Translations under genes and position numbers: made by a program
Assembly: GCA_039809495.1 (NCBI GenBank)
Contig: JBDHVC010000015.1
Span: 23,634 to 87,633, forward strand
Direction: 5' to 3'
DNA: 64,000 bases
DNA from: JAFLCL01 sp039809495
GTDB lineage: Bacteria > Myxococcota_A > Polyangia > Polyangiales > Sandaracinaceae
Notes under the pieces: generated by a model
What the model was told of the DNA's origin: nothing
What the model saw: only the letters and a program-made list of their open reading frames with translations
The model's database searches: none
Shown here: one piece after another, positions 25,101-33,409 of the stretch
Layout of the letters: each line of letters starts with the position of its first letter
How positions within the stretch are numbered: the stretch's first letter is position 1

Positions 25101-27551
25101 TCAGCTCGAGCGCTCGTCCGCGGGCTTGGTCTCGCCGTCCGGCTTGGTCTCGTCCGTGGGCTTGGTCTCGTCCGCGGGCTTGGTCTCGTCCGCGGGCTTG
25201 GTCTCGTCCGTGGGCTTGGTCTCGTCCGTGGGCTTGGTCTCGTCCGTGGGCTTGGTCTCGTCCGTGGGCTTGGTCTCGCCGTCGGGCTTCTTCGGCGGCG
25301 CGGGGGGGAGCTGGACACGACGCTCGGCCAGGATGATGAGCTTCGGCGAGTCGGCGCCGAAGTAGACGGCGGGGGTGGCCTCGCGCCCCGAGATCTCCGC
25401 CACGCGGAAGCCTCGCGCGTGGAGGATCTGCCCGAGCTCGTGGAGCGAATAGAGCCGGATCGCGTAGTGGGTCTCCTGCTGGCGACCGTCGTCGAGCATC
25501 ACGTTGCGCTTCACGCTCATGCGCGACGAGATGAAGTTGAAGGACGTCTCCTCCATGACGATGCAGCCGTCGCCTTGGAACCAGACGAGGTTCGGCTGGG
25601 TCGGGAGCGTGAAGTCTCGGTTCACGACCTCGAGCAGGAGCTTGCCTCCCGGCTTGAGGGCTCGATGGATCCGCTCGAGCACCCCCTTGTTCGTCTCGTC
25701 GTCGAAGTAGCCGAGCGTCGTGCCCCAGAGGAGCACGGCGTCGAAGGCGCCCTCGAAGCTCATCTCGCGCATGTCGGCGTGGATGAAGTTGATCTTGAAC
25801 CCCTGATCCTGAGCCTCGTCCGCGGCGCGAGAGAGCATCGGCAAGGAGAGATCGAGCCCGACGACGAGGTAGCCGCGGCGCGTCAGCTCGATCGCGTGGA
25901 GCCCGAGGCCGCAGCCGACGTCGAGGATCGTCGCGCCGGGCGGGAGCTTGAGCCGCCCCTCGATGAAGTCGGTCTGTCGCGCGATCGCCTTCGCGCTCGG
26001 CGTCGGCACGGTGCGAAGGTAGTCGTCGTTGAAGAACTCCTCCCACCAGAGCAGCTTCTTCTTGGGTGGCCGCGACGGCAGGGAGACGCGCTCGTCGAAG
26101 CCCGCTGGGGTGGCGCTCGCCGCGCTCGGCGCGCCAGCGGCGGGAGGAGCGGGGGGCTTGGGGGGCGCCGGCGGCGGCTTCACCGGAGCCGAAGGGAGCG
26201 AGGTTCGACCCGCGAGGCTCGGCTGGGCGGGCGGCACCGAGGCGACCTCGAGCATCTCGTCGTCGTCCTCGCTCGAGAGCGAGGGGTCGGGATCGATCTC
26301 GATGGCGTCACCCGGATCGCTCTCGCGCTCGACGGGCTCGACGTCTGCGGTCGGCGCGCCGAGGCCGCCTGAGAGCGTCTCCTTGGCGTGCGGCTCGAGC
26401 GCTCGCGTCGGCTCGAGCCCGACGATGGCGATCGTGCGCTGGATCACGACGGCGACCGGGGACGCGTCCTCGGTTACGGGCTCGGGCGCATCGGACGCCG
26501 CGTCCTCGTCGGCGCTCGCGCCCGCGAGCGTGTCGCGGGGTGAGTCCTCGCTCGCGGTCGATCGGGAGGGCTCGCGGGGGCTCGGCTCGACCTCGAGCAC
26601 GATCTCGCCCTCCGCGCTCGAGCCCGGCTCGTCCGTCGCGAGGCGTGTCGCGTCATCCTCGCGCGGCGCAGGCTCGCGCGAGGCGACGTCGGTGGCCGGC
26701 TCGCCCTCGGAGCGAGGAGCGCTCGGCGGCTCGTCCTCGATCGGCTCGTCCTCGATCGGCTCGTCCGAGAGCGAGATCTCGACGGACGAGGGCTCCGTGG
26801 GGGAGCCGAGCGGCCAGCCGTCGGCGCTCGCCGTCGCCTCGCTCGCTCGGGGCGTCTCCAGCCCGACCCGCGGCGCCTCGATGGGCTCGTCGGGCAAGGT
26901 CGGGCGGGGCGGCTCGTCGGGCGGGGGCGCGCTCGAGCGCTTCTTCCCGACCTTCGTCGTCTCGCCGCGCAGCGGCTCGATCGCGCTCGGCTCCTCCTCG
27001 ATCCGCGTGGCCTCGCCGGCGAGGTCGGGCACGTCGTCGTCGAGCTCGAGGTGGGGCTCGATCGCCGCCTCGAGCACGATCTCGTCGCTCGGGGCCGTCG
27101 CGCGCGGGTCCTCGCCCGGTTCGGAGAGCGAGGAGGGCTCGCTCTCCGGCTCCGGCTCGGCCGAGGAGGCGAGCGCCGCGCGCTCGAGCGACTGGGCGCT
27201 CTCGCGGGAGACCCGCGCCGGAGGAGGCGGAGGCGGCGGGCGGCCGGAGGGGCGGGCGGCAGGGGCCGGCGCCTCGGGCTCATGCGCCTCGAGCTCCTCG
27301 TCGAGGGAGAGCTCCTCGAGCGAGGGCTCGCCCGAGGGCGCTCGCGCTTGGACGGACGCGGGCGCGGCGGGGCGCTCGCTCGCACGAGCCGGCGTCGAGG
27401 CGGCGCTCGAGGACTCGGCGGCGGGCAGATCGACGAAGCTCTGACGCGGGACGTCGTCGACCGGGACGCGGAGCGCTCGTCGCCTGCGACGACCGTTCGA
27501 TCCCTCGCTCGGCGGCGTGCCTCGCCCGTCGCGCTCGCGCTCGTCGCTCAT
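25101..27551 (-). CDS. SAM methyltransferase with very long disordered N-terminus and repeat tail
   Basis: 816 residues. Residues 1 to ~490 are low complexity, rich in Glu, Asp, Ser, Pro and Ala, with short internal repeats (DEPIEDEPIEDEP). The folded part, ~495-760, begins WWEEFFNDDYLR, has SAM motif I ILDVGCGLGLHAIEL at about 540, GLDLS, and FDAVLLWGTTLGYFDDE. The tail (~765-816) carries nine ETKP units spaced by six residues. The start ATG overlaps the stop of psd (ATGA), so translation is coupled. Being next to phosphatidylserine decarboxylase raises the idea of a phosphatidylethanolamine N-methyltransferase, but the domain lacks anything that would prove it. The disordered arms suggest scaffolding or partner binding. 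Confidence 0.85.
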   Translation of the reverse strand: MSDERERDGRGTPPSEGSNGRRRRRALRVPVDDVPRQSFVDLPAAESSSAASTPARASERPAAPASVQARAPSGEPSLEELSLDEELEAHEPEAPAPAARPSGRPPPPPPPARVSRESAQSLERAALASSAEPEPESEPSSLSEPGEDPRATAPSDEIVLEAAIEPHLELDDDVPDLAGEATRIEEEPSAIEPLRGETTKVGKKRSSAPPPDEPPRPTLPDEPIEAPRVGLETPRASEATASADGWPLGSPTEPSSVEISLSDEPIEDEPIEDEPPSAPRSEGEPATDVASREPAPREDDATRLATDEPGSSAEGEIVLEVEPSPREPSRSTASEDSPRDTLAGASADEDAASDAPEPVTEDASPVAVVIQRTIAIVGLEPTRALEPHAKETLSGGLGAPTADVEPVERESDPGDAIEIDPDPSLSSEDDDEMLEVASVPPAQPSLAGRTSLPSAPVKPPPAPPKPPAPPAAGAPSAASATPAGFDERVSLPSRPPKKKLLWWEEFFNDDYLRTVPTPSAKAIARQTDFIEGRLKLPPGATILDVGCGLGLHAIELTRRGYLVVGLDLSLPMLSRAADEAQDQGFKINFIHADMREMSFEGAFDAVLLWGTTLGYFDDETNKGVLERIHRALKPGGKLLLEVVNRDFTLPTQPNLVWFQGDGCIVMEETSFNFISSRMSVKRNVMLDDGRQQETHYAIRLYSLHELGQILHARGFRVAEISGREATPAVYFGADSPKLIILAERRVQLPPAPPKKPDGETKPTDETKPTDETKPTDETKPTDETKPADETKPADETKPTDETKPDGETKPADERSS
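25116..25284 (-). repeat. Tandem 18-bp repeat coding for (T/A)DETKP units
   Basis: Nine consecutive ETKP codon blocks spaced by 18 bp, the inner ones near-identical at DNA level. They form the charged tail of the methyltransferase. Confidence 0.85.
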
Positions 27552-28396
27552 GCTCGAGCCCGGTAGAGGGCGCGGCCGACGCGGACATCGGAGCCCGCCT
27601 CGATCACGGGGCGAACGCGCGCGGCGCGGGTGGTGAGGACGATGGCGGTCGAGCCGAGGAGGAAGCGGCCGAGCTCGGCGCCGCGCTCGAGGCGGACGTC
27701 GTCATAGTACCGCTCCTCCACGCCGCCGCGAGGCGAGCGGTGGAGCTGCTCGTCGAAGGCGAGCTGGATCCCGCCCACGACCATCGCTCCGACGAGGATG
27801 GTCACCACCTCGCCGTGCTGGGGCGTCTCCATGTGGACGACCACGCGCTCGTTCTTCGCGAACAGGCTCGGGACGTTCTCGAGCCCGATGCGGTTGACCG
27901 GGAAGAGCGTCCCCGGCACGTGGCGCACGCGGGTGACGTGGCCCTCGGTCGGCGCGTGGACGCGGTGGTAGTCGCGCGGCGAGAGGTAGACGACGGCGAA
28001 GCGCCCACCCTCGAAGCGCTCGGCCGCCGCGTGGTCGCCGAGGAGCTCGGCCACGCGATAGGGCTGGCCCTTCACCGAGAGCCGCGCGGACGGCTCGATC
28101 GGTCCCTCGTCCTCGAGGCGTCCGTCGGCCGGGCAGACGAGCGCGCCCGGGTCCGCGTCGATCGGCCTCGCGCCCTCGCGCAGCGGTCGAGAGAAGAACT
28201 CGTTGAAGGTCCGAAAACCGAGCGCCGGGACGACGCACTCGCTGAGGTCGACCCGGTAGGCGCGGGCGTAGAGCCGGATCGCGCGATCGAGCACGGGACG
28301 CGGCGCTCGGACGGATGCGGCTCGACCGAGCGCGCGGCTGATCCTCTCGCGAGGCAGCCATCGCAGGGTCTCCGCAGCCATCCGGGAGGACGTCAT
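27548..28396 (-). CDS. psd: Phosphatidylserine decarboxylase
   Basis: 282 residues from the ATG at 28396. It makes phosphatidylethanolamine from phosphatidylserine at the inner membrane, using a pyruvoyl group formed by self-cleavage. Family marks are FNEFFSRPLREGARP near residue 65, VCPADGR (~88), LSPRDYHRVHAPTEG (catalytic His region, ~140), GTLFPVN and, near the C-terminus, the self-cleavage motif LGST in FLLGSTAIVL, where the chain splits before Ser. A TTG at 28438 would add 14 residues and is less likely. No Shine-Dalgarno is obvious for 28396, so the start is uncertain. The stop overlaps the methyltransferase start (ATGA). It heads a five-gene operon running down to 22138. Confidence 0.94.
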   Translation of the reverse strand: MTSSRMAAETLRWLPRERISRALGRAASVRAPRPVLDRAIRLYARAYRVDLSECVVPALGFRTFNEFFSRPLREGARPIDADPGALVCPADGRLEDEGPIEPSARLSVKGQPYRVAELLGDHAAAERFEGGRFAVVYLSPRDYHRVHAPTEGHVTRVRHVPGTLFPVNRIGLENVPSLFAKNERVVVHMETPQHGEVVTILVGAMVVGGIQLAFDEQLHRSPRGGVEERYYDDVRLERGAELGRFLLGSTAIVLTTRAARVRPVIEAGSDVRVGRALYRARA

Positions 28397-28550
28397 GTCC
28401 GCGTAGCGATCGTGGGAAAAGGGCCGAGGGAGGGGCAAGTCAGCTCGGGCGATGCTACCGAAGCCGTGTTTCCGAGGTCAAAACAAACCTGCGCGTCCCG
28501 TGAACCTCCGACGGAACGCGGGGAGGGAGGCTCGCGCCCCGCGGGGCGCC

Positions 28551-29771
28551 TCATCCGGGCAGACGCTCGCGCAGGGCCTCGAGGAAGCGCGTCGCCGGCG
28601 CGTCGTCGGCCGAAAGCCGCAGGACCCGTCCGTCCGCGAAGGCCAGCTCCACCGCGGCGCGCCGGCCTCCCCTCCGGGCGAGCCGCTCCGCGCCCGCGTC
28701 GACCGCGACGCCCGCCGCGAAGAGCGCGGCGCCGAGCGCGGCGAGGGCGTACTCCCCGCCGCGCGCGCCGTCGACGAGGACGTACCCGCCGACGAGCACG
28801 CCCACCGAGAGCGAGAGCGCGCCGGCGTAGAGGAGCAGCCCCCGGTGCCGCGGCTCGCGGCTCGCCGAGCGGAGCTCGCCGAGGTCGAGGATCGAGCTGC
28901 GCTCCCGCGTCGGGAGCCCGAGCGCCCGGATCGACTCGTGGATCTCGAGCCGACGCCCGGCGAGCGCGAGGCGAACCTCGGCTCGTCGTCCGAGGACGGC
29001 GCGCAGCGCGGCGGCGATGGCGGCGAGCAGGGCCCAGCCCGTGATCCACCGGATCACCGCGCGGAATCCCCCGAACCGCCGTGGGAGGATCGCGCCCTCG
29101 AGGGTGATCTCGGGTGGACCCGCCTGGCGCACGCTCGCCCCGCTCGCGGCGCCGATCGCGCTCGCGACGACGGGATCGAGCCCACCGTGCGCGGCGAGCC
29201 CGAGCAGCGCGTCGCGCGCGCCCTCCGCGCGGCTCGCGGCGAGCGCCGTGACGAGGGCGATGGCCCGCGCGCGGGTCCTCGCTCGCGCTCGATCGCGCCC
29301 GACGGCCGCGTCGAGCACCTGCTGAGCGAGCTCGCGGGGGAGGCGCTCCTCGAGCGGCCCCGCCGCCTCGCGCGCGAGCGCCCCGAGCCAAGGGACGTCG
29401 GTCGACGTCTCGAGCCAGACCGCGTGGCGCACCGCGCGCTCGATCCGCGCGTCCGCCCCATCGGGCTCGCGCGCGATCGCGTCCTCGAGGCCGAGCACCG
29501 CGAGGCTCGCGACCAAGGCGCGCTCCCGCTCGGACTTCGGCCCGCGCTCGAGGACGTCGAGGGCGTTCGCGAGGCTGCTCCCCGCGCGGGCGCGCTCGAC
29601 GCCGAGCTCCTCGGCACGCTTCTGGACGTGGTCGCGGCCGACGAATTGGGTCCGCCCCTCGGCCTGTCGCCCGAGGACGTCGAGGGCGAGCGCGCCGAGC
29701 GGCTCACGGTGCGGGTGAGCGCGCAGCTCCTCGAGGAGGCTGTCCTTCGAGACGTTCTCGTCTTCGGCCAT
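28551..29771 (-). CDS. Uncharacterised membrane protein
   Basis: 406 residues, no family recognised. Residues 1-230 are helical and Ala/Arg/Glu-rich, possibly HEAT-like (repeated short helices such as EALALDVL... RALVASLAVLG... ARDALLGLAAHGG). One hydrophobic segment lies at WITGWALLAAIAAALRAVLG (~245) and a pair at ~320-370 (LLLYAGALSLSVGVLVGGYVLV, ALAALGAALFAAGVAVDAGA). The short beta-rich stretches between and after them (EVRLALAGRRLEIHES, VELAFADGRVLRLS) resemble small cytoplasmic domains. It lies 30 bp downstream of the ABC exporter gene, but a good TATAAG element sits in that gap, so it can be transcribed on its own. Confidence 0.75.
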   Translation of the reverse strand: MAEDENVSKDSLLEELRAHPHREPLGALALDVLGRQAEGRTQFVGRDHVQKRAEELGVERARAGSSLANALDVLERGPKSERERALVASLAVLGLEDAIAREPDGADARIERAVRHAVWLETSTDVPWLGALAREAAGPLEERLPRELAQQVLDAAVGRDRARARTRARAIALVTALAASRAEGARDALLGLAAHGGLDPVVASAIGAASGASVRQAGPPEITLEGAILPRRFGGFRAVIRWITGWALLAAIAAALRAVLGRRAEVRLALAGRRLEIHESIRALGLPTRERSSILDLGELRSASREPRHRGLLLYAGALSLSVGVLVGGYVLVDGARGGEYALAALGAALFAAGVAVDAGAERLARRGGRRAAVELAFADGRVLRLSADDAPATRFLEALRERLPG

Positions 29772-29784
29772 GTGCGCGAGGCCC

Positions 29785-29790
29785 CTTATA
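29785..29790 (-). promoter_or_regulatory. -10-like hexamer TATAAG for the membrane protein gene
   Basis: The closest match to TATAAT seen in the window, inside the 30-bp gap; first T is 19 nt from the ATG at 29771. Confidence 0.5.
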
Positions 29791-29801
29791 GCTCGGCGGC
29801 G

Positions 29802-31775
29802 TCAGACGTCTCGCGCCTCGGGAGACGGCGCCGAGGCGCGGCCGGGATCCCCCGACGGGTCGTCGACGTACCCGGCCGCCTGGAGCCGGAAGAGCCGTGC
29901 GTAGAGGCCCTCCGCCGCCATCAGCGCGTCGTGCGTGCCCGACTCGATCACCCGCCCGCCTTCGAGCACCACGATGTGGTCGGCGACCCGCACCGAGCCG
30001 AAGCGGTGCGAGATCAGGACGACGCTCTGTCTTCCCCGCGCCTCGCGGATGTGCTCGAGGATCTTCGTCTCCGCGTCCGGGTCGAGCGCGGCGGTCGGCT
30101 CGTCGAGGACGACGATCTCGTCCCGCTCGCGCATGAACGCGCGCGCGAGGGCCACCTTCTGCCACTGGCCCCCCGAGAGCTCGACGCCGTCACGAAACCA
30201 CTTGCCGAGCGGTGAGTGGTAGCCGCGCGGTAGCTCCGCGATGAACGCGTGCGCGAGCGCGCGCCGCGCCGCGCGCTCCCAGCGCGCCTCGTCGAGCCAG
30301 GCGTCGACGTCGCCGACCCCGATGTTCTCCCCCGCCGTGAACTTGAACCGCGCGAAGTCCTGAAAGAGCAGGGCGAAGCGCCGCCGGAGCGCGAGCACGT
30401 CCCACTCGCGGACGTCGAGCCCGTCGAGCAGGATGCGCCCCGCGCTCGCCTCGTAGAGGCGCGTGGCGAGCTTGACGATCGTCGTCTTGCCCGAGCCGTT
30501 CTGGCCGACGAGCGCGAGCAGCTCGCCGGGCTTGAGGCGGAAGCTCACGTCGAGGAGCGCCGGGCGCTCTGCGCCGGGGTAGGTGAACGAGACGTGCTCG
30601 AAGACGAGCCCCGCGCCGACGTCGGCGCCCGTCACCGCGCGGCCGGAGGGGGGATCGATCGGCAGGGCGAGGAACGCCTGGAGATCGCGGAGGTAGAGCT
30701 GGTCGTCGAGGAAGACCCCGAGGCTCGCGAGCCCGCTCGTCACGCCGCCCTGCGCCTGTCGGAAGATGGCGATGTACATCGTCATCTCGCCGAGGGTCAG
30801 GTGCTCGTTCACCGTGCGGTGGACGATCCAGGCGTACGCGCCGTAGAAGGCGAGCGTGCCGACGAGGTTGAGCGCGAAGCTCCAGGCGTTGCGCCGAAGC
30901 GCGATCGAGCGCTCCTCGCCCTCGATCGTCCGCATGACGCGGCGCAGGCGCTTGAGCAGCGCGTCGCCGAGGCGGTAGAGCTGCACCTCCTTCGCGAAGT
31001 CCTCGCGCGAGACGGTCGTCTCGAGGTACGCCTGGACCCGCTGGTCGCCCGAGCGCCTGCGCTGCTGATCGAAGGCCTCTTGGCTGAAGCGCAGCTCGGC
31101 GATGAAGACGGGGAGCCCCGCGATCACCACGATCGCGACGGCCCAGAACGAGAGGTTCGCGAGGACGACGACGGACGAGAGGAACGTCACCGCGTTGCGG
31201 ACGACGGTGAAGAGCCCGACGATCAGGTTGTAGGGCCGCTGCGTCGCGTCGCGCCGCGCGCGCATCAGGCGGTCGTGGAGCTCGGGGTCCTCGAAGTGCT
31301 CGAGGCGCAGGGTGAGCGCCTTCTGGAGGATGAGGTCGACGACGGTGTTCGCGATGCGGGGCCGAAGGAGCGCCTGCGCCGCCGCGGCCGCGCGCTGTCC
31401 CGCGAGGATGAGCGAGACGAGGGTGGCCTCGATGAGGACGAGCGCGAGGAGGCCGTCCTTGTGGCGCGCCCAGCCCGACTCCTCCGAGAGCGCGAGGACG
31501 ACGAGGTCGACCACCCTGCGCCCGACGAGCGCGACGAGCGCGGGGAGGGTCCCGGTGACGAGCGTCGAGGCGAGGAGCGCGACGATGATCCCCGGGCCGG
31601 CGCGCCACGCGAGCCGAAAGAGCCAGCGCGTCTTCTCGAAGGCGTTGCCCTCGAGCGCCTCGGCCTGCTCGTGGACGACCGCGATCGGCGACGAGAGGCT
31701 CGTGCGCGCGTCCTCGCCGTCGCCGCGGGATCGCGTCGGCTCGGTCTCGGGCTCGTCGTCGCGCTCGCTCGCCAC
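29802..31775 (-). CDS. ABC exporter, fused permease and ATPase half-transporter
   Basis: 657 residues from GTG. An acidic N-terminal tail (~45 residues) is followed by a type-I exporter membrane domain with about six helices (e.g. GIIVALLASTLVTGTLPALV, ALVLIEATLVSLILAG, WAVAIVVIAGLPVFIAEL). The ATPase domain has Walker A LVGQNGSGKTTIVKLA, signature LSGGQWQKVALARAF, Walker B EIVVLDEPTAALD and the H-loop LISHRFGS. It would work as a homodimer exporting a lipid, peptide or drug. The start lies one base after the sulfotransferase stop, so the two are certainly co-transcribed. That makes export of a sulfated molecule an attractive but unproven idea. Confidence 0.92.
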   Translation of the reverse strand: MASERDDEPETEPTRSRGDGEDARTSLSSPIAVVHEQAEALEGNAFEKTRWLFRLAWRAGPGIIVALLASTLVTGTLPALVALVGRRVVDLVVLALSEESGWARHKDGLLALVLIEATLVSLILAGQRAAAAAQALLRPRIANTVVDLILQKALTLRLEHFEDPELHDRLMRARRDATQRPYNLIVGLFTVVRNAVTFLSSVVVLANLSFWAVAIVVIAGLPVFIAELRFSQEAFDQQRRRSGDQRVQAYLETTVSREDFAKEVQLYRLGDALLKRLRRVMRTIEGEERSIALRRNAWSFALNLVGTLAFYGAYAWIVHRTVNEHLTLGEMTMYIAIFRQAQGGVTSGLASLGVFLDDQLYLRDLQAFLALPIDPPSGRAVTGADVGAGLVFEHVSFTYPGAERPALLDVSFRLKPGELLALVGQNGSGKTTIVKLATRLYEASAGRILLDGLDVREWDVLALRRRFALLFQDFARFKFTAGENIGVGDVDAWLDEARWERAARRALAHAFIAELPRGYHSPLGKWFRDGVELSGGQWQKVALARAFMRERDEIVVLDEPTAALDPDAETKILEHIREARGRQSVVLISHRFGSVRVADHIVVLEGGRVIESGTHDALMAAEGLYARLFRLQAAGYVDDPSGDPGRASAPSPEARDV

Positions 31776-31776
31776 G

Positions 31777-33330
31777 TTACGCGTCTTCGTCGAGGCGGCT
31801 CGTGAGGTCGCCGCGCGCGTCGTCCTGCTCGCGCTTGACGCGCGCCCGCTCCGGGTCGAGCCGCGCGCCGCGGTGGGGGAAGGGCGCCTCGGGGACCGGG
31901 ACGCCGAGGAAGGGCGCGAGCTTCTCGAAGCCCTCGCCGCTCGCGATGTCGAGCAGGAGCAGATCGCCCGGGCGCTCGCGGAAGTACGCGGTGACGCTCG
32001 CGAGGTGGCGTCGATACGCGCGCGAGAACCGGTCGCGGTCGAAGCCGTAGCTCGCGTAGACCGCCGCTCGCAGGAAGCGGCGGATCGCCATGTGCGTCTC
32101 GTGCGCCTCGGGGGCCACGGCCTTGCCCGGGCGCGGCGCCTCCTGGTGCGCGGGGCGGCTCGCCCAGTGGTGCTCGCACGAGCCGAGCCAGCTCTGCTCC
32201 TCGCGCACCGTGAGGATGAATTTCGCGCCCGGGTGGAGGCGATCGAGGTCCTCGTAGTAGGGCGCGACGGTGATGTCGCTGATCCCGTCGAAGCGATCGA
32301 GCTGGGGAAAGCGCGCGTCGCCGCGCTCGAGCGTCTCGAGGGTCGCGCGGTCGACCGGGTAGTGGTCGACCGAGAAGCCCAGGATCCCGAGGGCCGCCGT
32401 GAGCGAGCGCGTCCCGGTCCGCGAGAGCCCGATCCCGAAGACCTTGGGCCGCGCGGTCCGCGGTGCGGAGGGGCCGCCCGGCGTCGCCCGCGAGGGCGCC
32501 TCGTCCTCGCCGAGGTAGCGGCGGTTCGCCTCGCCCGCGAGCGCCTCGAAGGTGTCGAGCATCGCCTCGGAGAGCTCGGCCTTCCAGCGGAGATCGGGGA
32601 CGAAGCTCCGAGGGTGGGACGCGTAGTAGCGCTCCTTCGCGCCCGTGATGCCGAGGAGACCTCCCGCCTTCGTCTGGGCGCGCTCGAGGAGCGACTGCGT
32701 CCCGGCGTTGCCGCCGAGCGGGTGCTGCTCGCTCGAGAACGGCTCGAGCATCGCGCGGTCGAAGGGGACGCCGATGCGCGCGGCGAGCTCCGCGAGCGTC
32801 GCCTCGGGCCGAGCGACGAGCGCCTCGTAGCGCACGCGCGCCACCTCGCCCGAAAAGCGCGCGGCGAGCGCCTCCGCCGCCTCCATCTGCGCGAGCCAGC
32901 GCTCGGCGTGGGCGCGCACGTCGAGCTCGGGGTGCTTGCGCAGCCCCGAGGCCGTGACGGCGCGGCCGTCGCGCGAGAGGAAGAGGAGCAGGGTCGCGCC
33001 GCCTCGCGCGCGCACCTCGGCGCTCCTCTCCTCGATCCACTCGACCGCCTTCGTCGAGTCGACGACGACGGGGCGCCCCGTTCGCGCCGAGAGGGCCGCG
33101 TAGAGATCCTCGCCGGGCGCGAGCGCGAGATCGCGCCAGACGGGGCACTCGGCGCCGCAGACCTTGCAGATCCGCTTCTTCAGCGGCTTCTCGGGATCCC
33201 CCAAGAAGAGGCTCTTTCGGCCCTCCCCGGCGTAGAAGATCGCGGGGTGAGCGCCCAGGGCGAGCCCGAGCAGCGTCGAGCCGGAGTGGCCGGCGCCCGC
33301 GACGAACACGACCTTCTCGTTCTCTCGCAT
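31777..33330 (-). CDS. Bidomain sulfotransferase (two PAPS-dependent domains in one chain)
   Basis: 517 residues. The N-terminal domain (~1-285) starts VVFVAGAGHSGSTLLGLALG, the 5'-phosphosulfate loop of PAPS-dependent sulfotransferases, has CKVCGAECPVW (a Cys cluster seen in bacterial members) and the 3'-phosphate strand LLLFLSRDGRAVTASGL. The C-terminal domain (from ~295) has its own loop, FGIGLSRTGTRSLTAALG, then GAKFILTVREEQSWLGS, matching the Sulfotransfer_4 group. Both phosphosulfate loops look intact, so both halves may be active. The chain would transfer sulfate from PAPS to a glycan, lipid or small molecule; the acceptor is unknown. The gene is immediately followed by an ABC exporter (1 nt gap). 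No PAPS synthesis genes are in the window. Confidence 0.85.
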   Translation of the reverse strand: MRENEKVVFVAGAGHSGSTLLGLALGAHPAIFYAGEGRKSLFLGDPEKPLKKRICKVCGAECPVWRDLALAPGEDLYAALSARTGRPVVVDSTKAVEWIEERSAEVRARGGATLLLFLSRDGRAVTASGLRKHPELDVRAHAERWLAQMEAAEALAARFSGEVARVRYEALVARPEATLAELAARIGVPFDRAMLEPFSSEQHPLGGNAGTQSLLERAQTKAGGLLGITGAKERYYASHPRSFVPDLRWKAELSEAMLDTFEALAGEANRRYLGEDEAPSRATPGGPSAPRTARPKVFGIGLSRTGTRSLTAALGILGFSVDHYPVDRATLETLERGDARFPQLDRFDGISDITVAPYYEDLDRLHPGAKFILTVREEQSWLGSCEHHWASRPAHQEAPRPGKAVAPEAHETHMAIRRFLRAAVYASYGFDRDRFSRAYRRHLASVTAYFRERPGDLLLLDIASGEGFEKLAPFLGVPVPEAPFPHRGARLDPERARVKREQDDARGDLTSRLDEDA

Positions 33331-33409
33331 CGGGGACTCGCGCGCGGGCGCTCCTCGAGGTGAGGCGCTCGCTCGTCGGCACGGTGTAGCCGAAGAGCGC
33401 GCGCGTGGC

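Noticed and set aside
25116..25284. CRISPR-like regular repeats
   Set aside because: The 18-bp units are directly adjacent without spacers, in frame, and code for (T/A)DETKP; they are a coding tandem repeat.
28397..28438. psd starting at TTG 28438
   Set aside because: It would add 14 residues with no family counterpart and has no Shine-Dalgarno; the ATG at 28396 fits better, though a TAGCAT element lies upstream and a short leader is possible.
26066..29044. A 992-codon plus-strand frame over the psd region
   Set aside because: Its sequence is Arg/Ala/Pro shadow coding; the opposite strand holds psd and the methyltransferase with recognisable motifs.
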